Part shown: piece by piece, positions 28,147-35,694 of the stretch | How the letters are laid out: each line of letters starts with the position of its first letter | Numbering within the stretch: position 1 is the stretch's first letter | Assembly (NCBI GenBank): GCA_045107045.1 | Contig: JBGCFR010000022.1 | Coordinates: 1 to 64,000 of the forward strand | Length of the DNA stretch: 64,000 bases | Direction of reading: 5' to 3' | Origin: Putridiphycobacter sp045107045 | GTDB lineage: Bacteria > Bacteroidota > Bacteroidia > Flavobacteriales_D > Crocinitomicaceae | Notes under the pieces: generated by a model | The model's input: the letters and a program-made list of their open reading frames with translations, nothing else | Told to the model about the DNA's origin: nothing | Database searches by the model: none | Position numbers and translations under genes: made by a program

Positions 28147-29484
28147 TTAAAGTAGTTCATTTGCTAAATTCGCTAATTCAGATCGTTCACCTTTTTCAAG
28201 TTTAACATGCGCATATAGCTCATTACCCTTCAATCTATCAATCAAATATGATAATCCATTACTGTTTTCATCTAAATACGGAGTATCAATTTGATGAACA
28301 TCTCCTGTAAATACTATCTTAGTACCTTCACCTGCTCTTGTAATTATTGTCTTTACTTCGTGTGGTGTTAAATTTTGAGCCTCATCAACAATAAAAAACA
28401 CATTTGACAAACTTCTCCCTCTAATAAAGGCAAGCGGCATAATAATCATTCTATTTTCCGTTTGCAAATCTTCTATTTGCTTATACTTTTTTTCACTGCT
28501 ACGGTATTGATTTTTAATATAAGTTAAATTATCAAACAGCGGTTGCATATATGGGTTGATTTTTTCGTTTGCATCACCAGGTAAAAAACCAATATCCCTA
28601 TTACTTAAAGGCACTATAGGTCGTGCTAAAATTATTTGATTATACTGATTTCGTTGCTCAATTGCACTTGCCAGAGCCAACAATGTTTTACCAGTACCTG
28701 CTACACCTTGTAAAGTTATAAGTTTAATATTTTTATTCAAAAGTGCATTGACAGCGAAAGTCTGTTCAGCATTTTTAGGTTTAATACCGTACACATACGA
28801 TTTATCAACTTTTTCAAGTCTATTTTCATGCCCATTATAAAATGCAAGACTCGAGGACTTTCCATTTTGAAGTATATGATACTGGTTTTTTATTGGATTA
28901 TCACCAAGAACAGAAACGTCTTCTGTAAACCCATTTTTATAAATATTATGAATTAAATCCGACTCAACCTCCTTTATAATATCAGCCCCCTTCAATATTT
29001 TACTGACATCATTAATTTTTCCAGATTGATAGTCTTGAGCGATAACAGACAGTGCCTTCGCCTTCAGTCTTAAATTAATATCTTTAGTTACCAAAATTAC
29101 GGTATATTCTGGCATAGTTTCCTTTAAACTCAATGCTGCATTTAAAATTTGATGATCTGCTTTATTATCATTAAATAAGACTGTGGCATCTTGAGTTTTC
29201 AAATGGGTCTGTAAAACAATTCTTATTCTTCCCTTCCCTTTCCCTTCAAGGGGTATCCAATCTTCAAGTGTTGATGACTTGCTTAACTTATCTAGAAATC
29301 GAATAAACTCTCTTGCTTCAAAATTTTTAGTGTCGTTTCCTTTTTTAAAACTATCAAGTTCTTCCAAAACGGGAATAGGAATGGCAACATCATGCTCATC
29401 AAAATTATGAATAGCATTATGATCATGTAAAATTACTGATGTATCAAACACAAAAACTTTTTTACTATTTACTAACTTGGCCAT
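28147..29484 (-). CDS. PhoH family protein with PIN domain
   Basis: A protein of about 445 residues joining a PIN endoribonuclease domain to a PhoH ATPase (YlaK/PhoH2 type). The PIN half starts KVFVFDTSVILHDHNAI with acidic residues in PVLEELD and VTKDINLRLKA. The PhoH half has the Walker A LQGVAGTGKTLLALAS (near residue 265), FFIVDEAQNLTPHEVKTIITR as Walker B, and VFTGDVHQIDTPYLD. PhoH2 proteins are known as RNA helicase-RNases. I use ATG 29484 (MAKLVNSKKVFVFD); an upstream in-frame TTG at 29535 would add a lysine-rich tail that family members lack. It is divergent from the HMA lipoprotein gene. Confidence 0.92.
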   Translation of the reverse strand: MAKLVNSKKVFVFDTSVILHDHNAIHNFDEHDVAIPIPVLEELDSFKKGNDTKNFEAREFIRFLDKLSKSSTLEDWIPLEGKGKGRIRIVLQTHLKTQDATVLFNDNKADHQILNAALSLKETMPEYTVILVTKDINLRLKAKALSVIAQDYQSGKINDVSKILKGADIIKEVESDLIHNIYKNGFTEDVSVLGDNPIKNQYHILQNGKSSSLAFYNGHENRLEKVDKSYVYGIKPKNAEQTFAVNALLNKNIKLITLQGVAGTGKTLLALASAIEQRNQYNQIILARPIVPLSNRDIGFLPGDANEKINPYMQPLFDNLTYIKNQYRSSEKKYKQIEDLQTENRMIIMPLAFIRGRSLSNVFFIVDEAQNLTPHEVKTIITRAGEGTKIVFTGDVHQIDTPYLDENSNGLSYLIDRLKGNELYAHVKLEKGERSELANLANELL

Positions 29485-29613
29485 AGACTTCAATTTCTTG
29501 TTATTTGCTTTTGAATTTACACAATTCTTGTCCAACTTTATAGATTTAAAAGTTCCTGTTTATCACATATTTTTTTTGATAACTTTTTTAGAACTAAAGA
29601 CACTGCTTTTTTA

Positions 29614-29621
29614 TATTTTTG
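29614..29621 (+). promoter_or_regulatory. -7 promoter element for the HMA lipoprotein gene
   Basis: TATTTTTG, exact TAnnTTTG, ending 5-8 bp before the paired ATG codons, so the message should be leaderless or nearly so. Confidence 0.55.
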
Positions 29622-29629
29622 CTATCATG

Positions 29630-29992
29630 ATGAAAAAATTTTTACTTTACCTTTTAGTTTTGGGATTTATTTCGTGTAAAAGTAATTCGATAAAAAATCA
29701 CGATATTATAAAGAACGAAGCTGCATCTATACCAATACATAACGCGACATGTAAAATCAGTATAAAAGGAATGACATGTGAAATAGGCTGTGTAAGAACC
29801 GTAAAAAGCCACCTTTCTAAAATGAATGGAGTCCTCAATGTTAAGATGGACTTTGACACTTCAAGAACTGTTGACTTTTCAGGAGTTGAATTTGATAAAA
29901 ACATGATATCTGAAGATGAGATGAAAGCTGAAATTGAATCAATAGCCAATGGGATTTATACTGTAACTGAAATTGTTCAAACTGAAAACTAA
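29630..29992 (+). CDS. Heavy-metal-associated (HMA) domain lipoprotein
   Basis: About 120 residues. The signal peptide (MKKFLLYLLVLGFISCKSN) ends at a lipobox cysteine, placing it in a periplasmic or outer membrane leaflet. The rest is a ferredoxin-like HMA domain: KISIKGMTCEIGCVRTVKSHLSKM holds the metal-binding cysteines, here spaced C-x3-C rather than the usual C-x2-C, followed by VLNVKMDFDTSRTVDFSG and a last helix. It may bind copper or another soft metal outside the cytoplasm. ATG 29627 is an alternative start. A glycosyltransferase-like gene follows with no gap. Confidence 0.82.
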   Translation: MKKFLLYLLVLGFISCKSNSIKNHDIIKNEAASIPIHNATCKISIKGMTCEIGCVRTVKSHLSKMNGVLNVKMDFDTSRTVDFSGVEFDKNMISEDEMKAEIESIANGIYTVTEIVQTEN

Positions 29993-30970
29993 TTGTCAGA
30001 AATATCATCCATAACACATTCAAAAATTTTGGTCTCAGCGCTTGACTGGGGTTTTGGTCACACTGGTCGTACAAGTGTATTAATTAAACAACTTATCGCC
30101 CTTGAAAACACAATTTTTTTCGCCGGAAACGATCGGCAAAATGCTTTTATCAAAAAAGAATTCCCTCTTATTGAAACTATTGAACTACAAGGATACAAAG
30201 TTCAATTGGACAGTAAAATTAGCACCTACAAACAGATCATCCGACAAGCCTTCAAGATTAAAAATGCGATTAAATATGAGCAGAATTGGTTAAAGAACAT
30301 TGTAAAAACTACTCCGTTTGATTTTATAATATCGGACAATAGGTATGGCTTTTATCACCCCGAGATTCCTAATGTTATTTTGACACATCAAATTTCAATG
30401 CAAATTCCATTTGGGAAAAGATTAATCAATTACTTTTTAAAGCTTAAGATAAATAAATTTGATGCATGCTGGATTCCAGATGATAAAACCCATTCATTAT
30501 CTGGTAAATTAAGTCAAGGTAAATTAAAAATTCCTATTTACTATATTGGTCCATTATCACGCTTCAATCTAATAGACGCAAGTAATTTCAAATTCGATTA
30601 TTTATTTATGACTACTGGACCAGAACCAGAATGTCATCAATTTCTTGAAAAAGTAATCACAACAGTTAACAAGCACAACCTTATAGCAGCCATTGCCGTG
30701 CCTAAAAAGTACAATGAGTCTAAAAAAGCTACAACTGCATCAATTTATTATGAGCTCGATACAAAATCGTTAGAAAAACTAATCAATTCTTCAAAAGTGG
30801 TTGTTTCAAGATCTGGCTATACAACAATAATGGATTTGACACCAAATAAAAAACCTATGATTTTGATTCCGACAAAAAATCAGTTTGAGCAATTATATTT
30901 AAGTACTTTGCATGGTCACAAAAATATTTCAAATAGTCTTGCACATGTCATAAAACGGGAATTGTCATAA
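29993..30970 (+). CDS. GT-B glycosyltransferase-like protein (DWGxGHxxR family)
   Basis: A 325-residue protein resembling the UDP-glycosyltransferase/MurG-like group. KILVSALDWGFGHTGRTSVLI near the N-terminus is the glycine-rich acceptor loop typical of this Bacteroidota family. The C-terminal half has FDYLFMTTGPEPECHQFLE, LINSSKVVVSRSGYTTIMDL and KPMILIPTKNQFEQ, the pattern of glycosyltransferase family 28 C-domains. No signal peptide. The start is TTG 29993, immediately after the TAA of the HMA lipoprotein; the only alternative is an internal TTG at 30029. Donor and acceptor are unknown. Confidence 0.78.
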   Translation: MSEISSITHSKILVSALDWGFGHTGRTSVLIKQLIALENTIFFAGNDRQNAFIKKEFPLIETIELQGYKVQLDSKISTYKQIIRQAFKIKNAIKYEQNWLKNIVKTTPFDFIISDNRYGFYHPEIPNVILTHQISMQIPFGKRLINYFLKLKINKFDACWIPDDKTHSLSGKLSQGKLKIPIYYIGPLSRFNLIDASNFKFDYLFMTTGPEPECHQFLEKVITTVNKHNLIAAIAVPKKYNESKKATTASIYYELDTKSLEKLINSSKVVVSRSGYTTIMDLTPNKKPMILIPTKNQFEQLYLSTLHGHKNISNSLAHVIKRELS

Positions 30971-30978
30971 AAAATCAT

Positions 30979-30986
30979 TATATTTG
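30979..30986 (+). promoter_or_regulatory. -7 promoter element for the 31009 gene
   Basis: TATATTTG, exact TAnnTTTG, 22 bp before the ATG. Confidence 0.5.
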
Positions 30987-31008
30987 GGATGATGACATTC
31001 ACTAATTA

Positions 31009-31428
31009 ATGGACCAATTAACTTGTATTCAGCATGATTTTGGCAAGGTTTCTAAAATAGGTCAAAAAATCATTTTCACAGAGTTTTATTCTAACGATAA
31101 TTTCGGTATTGATGAAGCACGCACTATTGATAATGCGCGAAATAAATTAAGTGGCGGCAAAAAATTCTACAGTCTTGTAAGCTTAATTAGTGTTTTCGGA
31201 CATATGACCAAGGAAGCACAAACATTTCTGGGGAAGGAATCTAAATGTTCCAAACTGATACTTCATGAAGTTGTTTTAGTTAACAATTTGCCGACAAGAA
31301 TTTTAACCAAATACTTCATCAAATTCATCAACCCACCATACAAAATAGAAGTGGCTAAGCAATTCGAAAATGGGTTAAAAATACTGAAGCAAAGATCTAT
31401 GGACCATGACAATCGCACCCAGCACTAA
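31009..31428 (+). CDS. Hypothetical protein, 139 residues, possibly STAS-like
   Basis: I do not recognise this gene with certainty. It is a small soluble alpha/beta protein: a first strand pair (FGKVSKIGQKIIFTEFYSND), then a helix (IDEARTIDNARNKLSGG), a strand (KKFYSLVSLISVFGHMT), a helix (KEAQTFLGKES) and a C-terminal strand-helix (KLILHEVVLVNNLPTRILTKYFIKFINPP). This order resembles the small STAS/SpoIIAA-like proteins found in Bacteroidota, but no phospho-acceptor motif can be assigned. Its own promoter element lies upstream. The last 32 bp overlap the convergent leucine-rich-repeat gene. Confidence 0.65.
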   Translation: MDQLTCIQHDFGKVSKIGQKIIFTEFYSNDNFGIDEARTIDNARNKLSGGKKFYSLVSLISVFGHMTKEAQTFLGKESKCSKLILHEVVLVNNLPTRILTKYFIKFINPPYKIEVAKQFENGLKILKQRSMDHDNRTQH

Positions 31429-31972
31429 ATTCTATAGTCACCCATGGAATTAATGCCTTTAATCTTTGTTGTTGTGAATTACTGAAGTTAATACCTCGTA
31501 AATCTATCCAATTTAGTGATGATAAATTTTGAATTTGATTGGGTAAATTTGACAATGGGTTATCCCACAAATCAACTCGCTCAATATTAACGGCCTGACC
31601 AATGCATTCAGGGATTGAACCTATATTATTTCTTCCCAAATACAACTCCCTTATGGAAGGCATTGAACAAATTGCAATAGGAAAATAAATCAAATTGTTT
31701 TTTTCCACAATTAACACTTTTAGGTTTACTAATTTTGCCAAACTCATTGGAATTTTTGTCAATTGATTTTTTGATAGATTAAGTGTTTCTAGATTCTTAT
31801 ACAACAAAATTTCCTCAGGAAAAACGGACAGCTTTTTCTTACTTAGATTCAAATTAAAAACAGAGTCAGGCGAAGCCTTACTTGCTTCTAGAAGTGATTT
31901 ATACTCTACTCCTTGAGCATTCAATAAAGTCATTACTAAAACACTAAACAACAGAACGACAAACCTTTTCAT
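31397..31972 (-). CDS. Exported leucine-rich-repeat protein
   Basis: A 191-residue protein with a signal peptide (MKRFVVLLFSVLVMTLLNAQ) and about five leucine-rich repeats of 23 residues: LNLSKKKLSVFPEEIL, LETLNLSKNQLTKIP, LKVLIVEKNNLIYFP, IRELYLGRNNIGSIP, IERVDLWDNPLSNLP. A C-terminal cap ends in a CDCHGP tail. Probably periplasmic or surface-exposed and used for protein binding; the partner is unknown. It overlaps the start-proximal ribF gene by 29 bp and the convergent 31009 gene by 32 bp. Confidence 0.8.
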   Translation of the reverse strand: MKRFVVLLFSVLVMTLLNAQGVEYKSLLEASKASPDSVFNLNLSKKKLSVFPEEILLYKNLETLNLSKNQLTKIPMSLAKLVNLKVLIVEKNNLIYFPIAICSMPSIRELYLGRNNIGSIPECIGQAVNIERVDLWDNPLSNLPNQIQNLSSLNWIDLRGINFSNSQQQRLKALIPWVTIEFSAGCDCHGP

Positions 31973-32870
31973 CTTCTTTAATTTGATTTATTAAATCTCC
32001 CTTACTAGTAAAATTCAATTCAGGTCTAATATACTTTAATAGATCCATTTTAATTTTAGAATCATACAAATTTCCTTCAAAATCTAAAATATGTACTTCT
32101 ATTCTAAGTTCTCCAGTATTCGATACTGTCGGCCTTTCTCCAATATTTAACATGCCGGAATAAATTCCTTTCTTGCAATAAACAGTTACAACATATACAC
32201 CATTTGGTGGTATAAGTTTGTAATTCATATCTACTTGAACATTGGCAGTTGGAAATCCTATTGATGCCCCAATCTTATCACCCTCAACAACTATACCTGA
32301 CAATTGAAACGGACTACCTAAAAAACGAGTTGCAGTGCTAATTTTTTTTTCTTGAATTGCTTTTCTAATCTTGGTAGAACTAATATTTATTTCTTCTTTA
32401 CTTAGGGCATCAATTTCGCAAATCTCAAAATTAAATAATGGTGCTAGCTCCTCTAAATTTGACATTGATCCTTCTCTATTTCTTCCAAAATGATGATCAT
32501 ACCCAACCACCAGAGTATTCAATGATAATTTATTGACCAAAATATCACGCACAAACTCTAATGCTGACAGTCGACTAAAAGCCTTTGAAAATGGAAAAAT
32601 AATTAAATGATCAATCCCACATTCTCTCAACTTTTCAACACGTTCATCTATCGTTTGAATTAGCTCCAAATTGTGATCATCTGGATGCAAAACCATGCGT
32701 GGATGAGGATGAAATGTAAACACCACTGACTCACCATTAACCTCTTGAGCTTTAGCACATAAAAAAGACAATAATTTCTGATGTCCAAGGTGTACACCAT
32801 CAAAAGTACCTATTGTAATAACTGGATTTTCAAACTTGTCTATCTCAGTTATATTGGTGTAGATATTCAC
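31944..32870 (-). CDS. ribF: Bifunctional riboflavin kinase / FAD synthetase
   Basis: A 308-residue enzyme converting riboflavin to FMN and then FAD. The N-terminal nucleotidyltransferase half has VITIGTFDGVHLGHQKLL, with the HxGH motif, and STKIRKAI, equivalent to the ISSTRIR box. The C-terminal kinase half has GIVVEGDKIGASIGFPTANV, matching the G-x-LGFPTAN motif, and PPNGVYVV, GMLNIGERPT. Length matches the family. The start is GTG 32870 with a TAnnTTTG element 20 bp upstream. It is divergent from atpD. Confidence 0.95.
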   Translation of the reverse strand: MNIYTNITEIDKFENPVITIGTFDGVHLGHQKLLSFLCAKAQEVNGESVVFTFHPHPRMVLHPDDHNLELIQTIDERVEKLRECGIDHLIIFPFSKAFSRLSALEFVRDILVNKLSLNTLVVGYDHHFGRNREGSMSNLEELAPLFNFEICEIDALSKEEINISSTKIRKAIQEKKISTATRFLGSPFQLSGIVVEGDKIGASIGFPTANVQVDMNYKLIPPNGVYVVTVYCKKGIYSGMLNIGERPTVSNTGELRIEVHILDFEGNLYDSKIKMDLLKYIRPELNFTSKGDLINQIKEDEKVCRSVV

Positions 32871-32890
32871 AATTTCTAATAATTTGTTGA

Positions 32891-32898
32891 CAAAGTTA
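32891..32898 (-). promoter_or_regulatory. -7 promoter element for ribF
   Basis: TAACTTTG on the minus strand, exact TAnnTTTG, 20 bp before GTG 32870. Confidence 0.55.
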
Positions 32899-32942
32899 GA
32901 GAAAAAATGAGGAAAAGTTTAGTGTAAAAGAATAAAAAGAAC

Positions 32943-32950
32943 TATTTTTG
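32943..32950 (+). promoter_or_regulatory. -7 promoter element for atpD-atpC
   Basis: TATTTTTG, exact TAnnTTTG, 34 bp before the atpD ATG. It faces away from the ribF element 44 bp upstream, so the 114-bp gap holds two divergent promoters. Confidence 0.6.
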
Positions 32951-32984
32951 CACCCAAATTTAAAAACACATTAAAACGATCATA

Positions 32985-34487
32985 ATGTCTAATGTAAATG
33001 GTAAAATTTCTCAAGTAATTGGTCCTGTTGTGGATGTTAACTTTGAGAAGGAAGCAAAACTTCCAAAAATTTTGGATGCTCTAGAAATTACTAAAGCTGA
33101 TGGTACTGTAGTTGTATTAGAAGTACAAAAGCACGTTGGTGATAATACTGTTAGAGCTATCGCAATGGATTCTTCTGATGGATTTACCAGAGGAATGGCT
33201 GCTGTAGCAACTGGTTCACCTATTAGAATGCCAATTGGTGACTCTATTAAGGGACGTTTATTTAACGTAACTGGTAATGCAATTGATGGATTAGGTGATC
33301 TTGACAATACAAATGGATTATCAATTCACAGAGATGCACCACAATTCGAAGACTTATCAACCTCAACAGAAGTATTATTTACAGGTATTAAAGTTATTGA
33401 TTTAATTGAACCTTATGCAAAAGGCGGTAAAATTGGTTTATTTGGTGGTGCTGGTGTTGGTAAAACTGTATTAATTCAAGAGTTGATTAACAATATTGCG
33501 AAAGCCTATTCTGGACTATCAGTATTTGCAGGTGTAGGTGAAAGAACAAGAGAAGGAAATGACCTTTTGAGAGAGATGCTAGAATCTGGCATTATCACTT
33601 ATGGAAAAGAGTTCATGGAAGACATGGAAGAAGGTGGATGGGATTTATCAAAAATTGATAAAGAAGCATTGAAAGAATCGAAAGCTACATTTGTTTTTGG
33701 TCAAATGAACGAGCCTCCTGGGGCTAGAGCTAGAGTAGCATTATCTGGTTTAACATTAGCAGAATACTATAGAGATGGTGAAGGTGACGGAAAAGGATCT
33801 GATATCTTATTTTTTGTTGACAATATTTTTAGATTTACTCAAGCAGGATCTGAGGTATCAGCCTTATTAGGTCGTATGCCTTCGGCGGTAGGTTATCAAC
33901 CAACATTGGCTTCAGAAATGGGAGCAATGCAGGAACGTATTACCTCTACAAAAAATGGATCTATTACTTCTGTTCAAGCAGTATATGTACCTGCAGATGA
34001 TTTAACAGATCCAGCTCCAGCTACAACATTTGCTCACTTAGATGCAACAACTGTATTATCACGTAAAATTGCTGAGTTAGGAATTTACCCTGCAGTAGAT
34101 CCATTAGATTCTACTTCTAGAATTTTGACTGCTGAAATAGTTGGTGATGAACATTATGATTGTGCTCAAAAAGTAAAATTAACATTACAGAGATATAAAG
34201 AACTGCAGGATATTATTGCAATTTTAGGTATGGATGAGTTATCTGAAGAAGATAAATTAATTGTTCACCGTGCAAGAAGAGTGCAAAGATTTTTATCTCA
34301 ACCATTCCATGTGGCTGAGCAATTTACTGGTTTATCAGGTGTTTTAGTTGATATTAAAGATACTATTAAAGGCTTCAACATGATTATGGATGGTGAAATG
34401 GATCAATATCCAGAGGCAGCGTTTAACTTGAAAGGTAACATTCAAGACGTTGTTGAAGCAGGTGAAAAGATGATTGCTAACGCATAA
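32985..34487 (+). CDS. atpD: F1Fo ATP synthase beta subunit
   Basis: The 500-residue catalytic F1 subunit. GKISQVIGPVVDVNFE is the N-terminal beta-barrel, the P-loop GGAGVGKTVLIQELI lies near residue 157, the catalytic Glu is in AGVGERTREGNDL (near 188), and SALLGRMPSAVGYQPTLA follows the DNIFRFTQAGSE Walker B region. AtpC is the only ATP synthase partner in the window, as is usual in Bacteroidota where atpDC sits apart from the remaining atp genes. Codon use is biased (few rare codons), as expected for a highly expressed gene. Confidence 0.98.
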   Translation: MSNVNGKISQVIGPVVDVNFEKEAKLPKILDALEITKADGTVVVLEVQKHVGDNTVRAIAMDSSDGFTRGMAAVATGSPIRMPIGDSIKGRLFNVTGNAIDGLGDLDNTNGLSIHRDAPQFEDLSTSTEVLFTGIKVIDLIEPYAKGGKIGLFGGAGVGKTVLIQELINNIAKAYSGLSVFAGVGERTREGNDLLREMLESGIITYGKEFMEDMEEGGWDLSKIDKEALKESKATFVFGQMNEPPGARARVALSGLTLAEYYRDGEGDGKGSDILFFVDNIFRFTQAGSEVSALLGRMPSAVGYQPTLASEMGAMQERITSTKNGSITSVQAVYVPADDLTDPAPATTFAHLDATTVLSRKIAELGIYPAVDPLDSTSRILTAEIVGDEHYDCAQKVKLTLQRYKELQDIIAILGMDELSEEDKLIVHRARRVQRFLSQPFHVAEQFTGLSGVLVDIKDTIKGFNMIMDGEMDQYPEAAFNLKGNIQDVVEAGEKMIANA

Positions 34488-34499
34488 TAAATTACTTAG

Positions 34500-34784
34500 A
34501 TGATTTTAGAAGTTTTAACGCCAGACGAGATATTATTTACAGGCACTGTATCTCAAGTGATATTGCCTGGATTGGACGGATCATTCGGAATCTTAAATAG
34601 CCATGCACCTATAATTTCTGCTTTAGTAGAAGGAAATGTGAGAGTTGATCAAGATATTGAAGAAAATAAATCTTTTAAAGGACGATTGAATACAGAATTT
34701 AAATCCGAAAGCCAATTCACATTTAACATTAAAGGTGGTGTTGTTGAGGTAAATGATAATAAAATTTTAGTCTTAGCTGAATAG
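34500..34784 (+). CDS. atpC: F1Fo ATP synthase epsilon subunit, short form
   Basis: A 94-residue protein comprising only the N-terminal beta-sandwich of epsilon (LEVLTPDEILFTGTVSQVILPGLDGSFGILNSHAPIISAL ... GGVVEVNDNKILVLAE region). The C-terminal two-helix domain, which in E. coli gives a protein of about 139 residues and can inhibit the motor, is absent. The frame is closed by a clean stop and followed by a terminator, so this is not a sequencing truncation; short epsilon is known in Bacteroidota. It lies 12 bp after atpD. Confidence 0.95.
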   Translation: MILEVLTPDEILFTGTVSQVILPGLDGSFGILNSHAPIISALVEGNVRVDQDIEENKSFKGRLNTEFKSESQFTFNIKGGVVEVNDNKILVLAE

Positions 34785-34808
34785 TCATATTCAGATCACA
34801 ATTTCTTT

Positions 34809-34843
34809 AAAGGGGACTGTATTTTTAGTACAAGCCCCTTTTT
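34809..34843 (+). terminator. Rho-independent terminator of atpD-atpC
   Basis: AAAGGGG and CCCCTTT arms with an inner TGTA/TACA pairing and a T-tract, 24 bp after the atpC stop. Confidence 0.85.
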
Positions 34844-34947
34844 GGTTAATTAAAGTGAAGCTTTGTTAAATAAACAATTAATAAGAAAAATTAACGTTTC
34901 AACTAAGTCTAAACAAAAAAAAACTTACAAATTTGCCTAGTGCAGAT

Positions 34948-35694
34948 ATGAATTATAAGGACAAATTAAATATCAATAACATTCCTCAACATGTAGCAAT
35001 TATAATGGACGGCAATGGTCGTTGGGCAAAATCAAAAGGCCAAACTAGGCTTTTTGGTCATGCTATGGGTGTTGAGTCTGTGCGAAGAGTATTATCTGGC
35101 GCAACCACCGCTGGAGTAAAATTTTTAACCCTCTATGCATTCTCAACTGAAAATTGGAACAGGCCTAAAGATGAAGTTGATGGACTTATGGATTTATTGG
35201 TAAATACCATTACAAAAGAAATAGATGAATTACACCAAAACAATGTAATTGTTAAAACGATTGGTGATATTGATGCCATGCCTGGTAATTGTGGCGAGCG
35301 TTTGAGAAATGCAACGACTAAAACTAAAAATAATACAGGTACTACACTAATTCTTGCCTTGAATTATAGCGCAAAACAAGAAATACGAGAAGCTATAAAG
35401 TCAATTGCTATAGCACATAAGAATAACGAATTGACAGAATCAGAAATTACAGATGAGATAATTGATAGCCATTTAGAAACTGCTGGTATTCCAAACCCTG
35501 AACTTTTAATAAGAACAAGTGGTGAAATAAGACTAAGTAATTTTTTATTATGGCAAATCGCTTACTGTGAACTGTATTTTTCTGAAAAGAACTGGCCCGA
35601 TTTTACAGAGGAAGACTTTTTTGAAGCTATTTATGATTACCAAAATAGAGAAAGAAGATTTGGTAAAGTCAGTGAACAAATTAACAACGGATGA
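34948..35694 (+). CDS. uppS: Isoprenyl (undecaprenyl diphosphate) synthase
   Basis: About 248 residues; makes the C55 lipid carrier for peptidoglycan and surface glycans from FPP and IPP. HVAIIMDGNGRWAKSKG holds the catalytic Asp, LYAFSTENWNRPKDEV the allylic-substrate box, and RTSGEIRLSNFLLWQIAY the C-terminal signature. I use ATG 34948; the in-frame TTG at 34933 sits in an ATTTGCC stretch that resembles a promoter -7 element. The bamA ATG overlaps the stop (ATGA), so UppS and BamA are translationally coupled. Confidence 0.95.
   Translation: MNYKDKLNINNIPQHVAIIMDGNGRWAKSKGQTRLFGHAMGVESVRRVLSGATTAGVKFLTLYAFSTENWNRPKDEVDGLMDLLVNTITKEIDELHQNNVIVKTIGDIDAMPGNCGERLRNATTKTKNNTGTTLILALNYSAKQEIREAIKSIAIAHKNNELTESEITDEIIDSHLETAGIPNPELLIRTSGEIRLSNFLLWQIAYCELYFSEKNWPDFTEEDFFEAIYDYQNRERRFGKVSEQINNG

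Noticed and set aside
34933..34947. TTG start for UppS
   Set aside because: It lies in an ATTTGCC stretch like a -7 element, and ATG 34948 starts closer to the conserved HVAIIMDGNGRW box.
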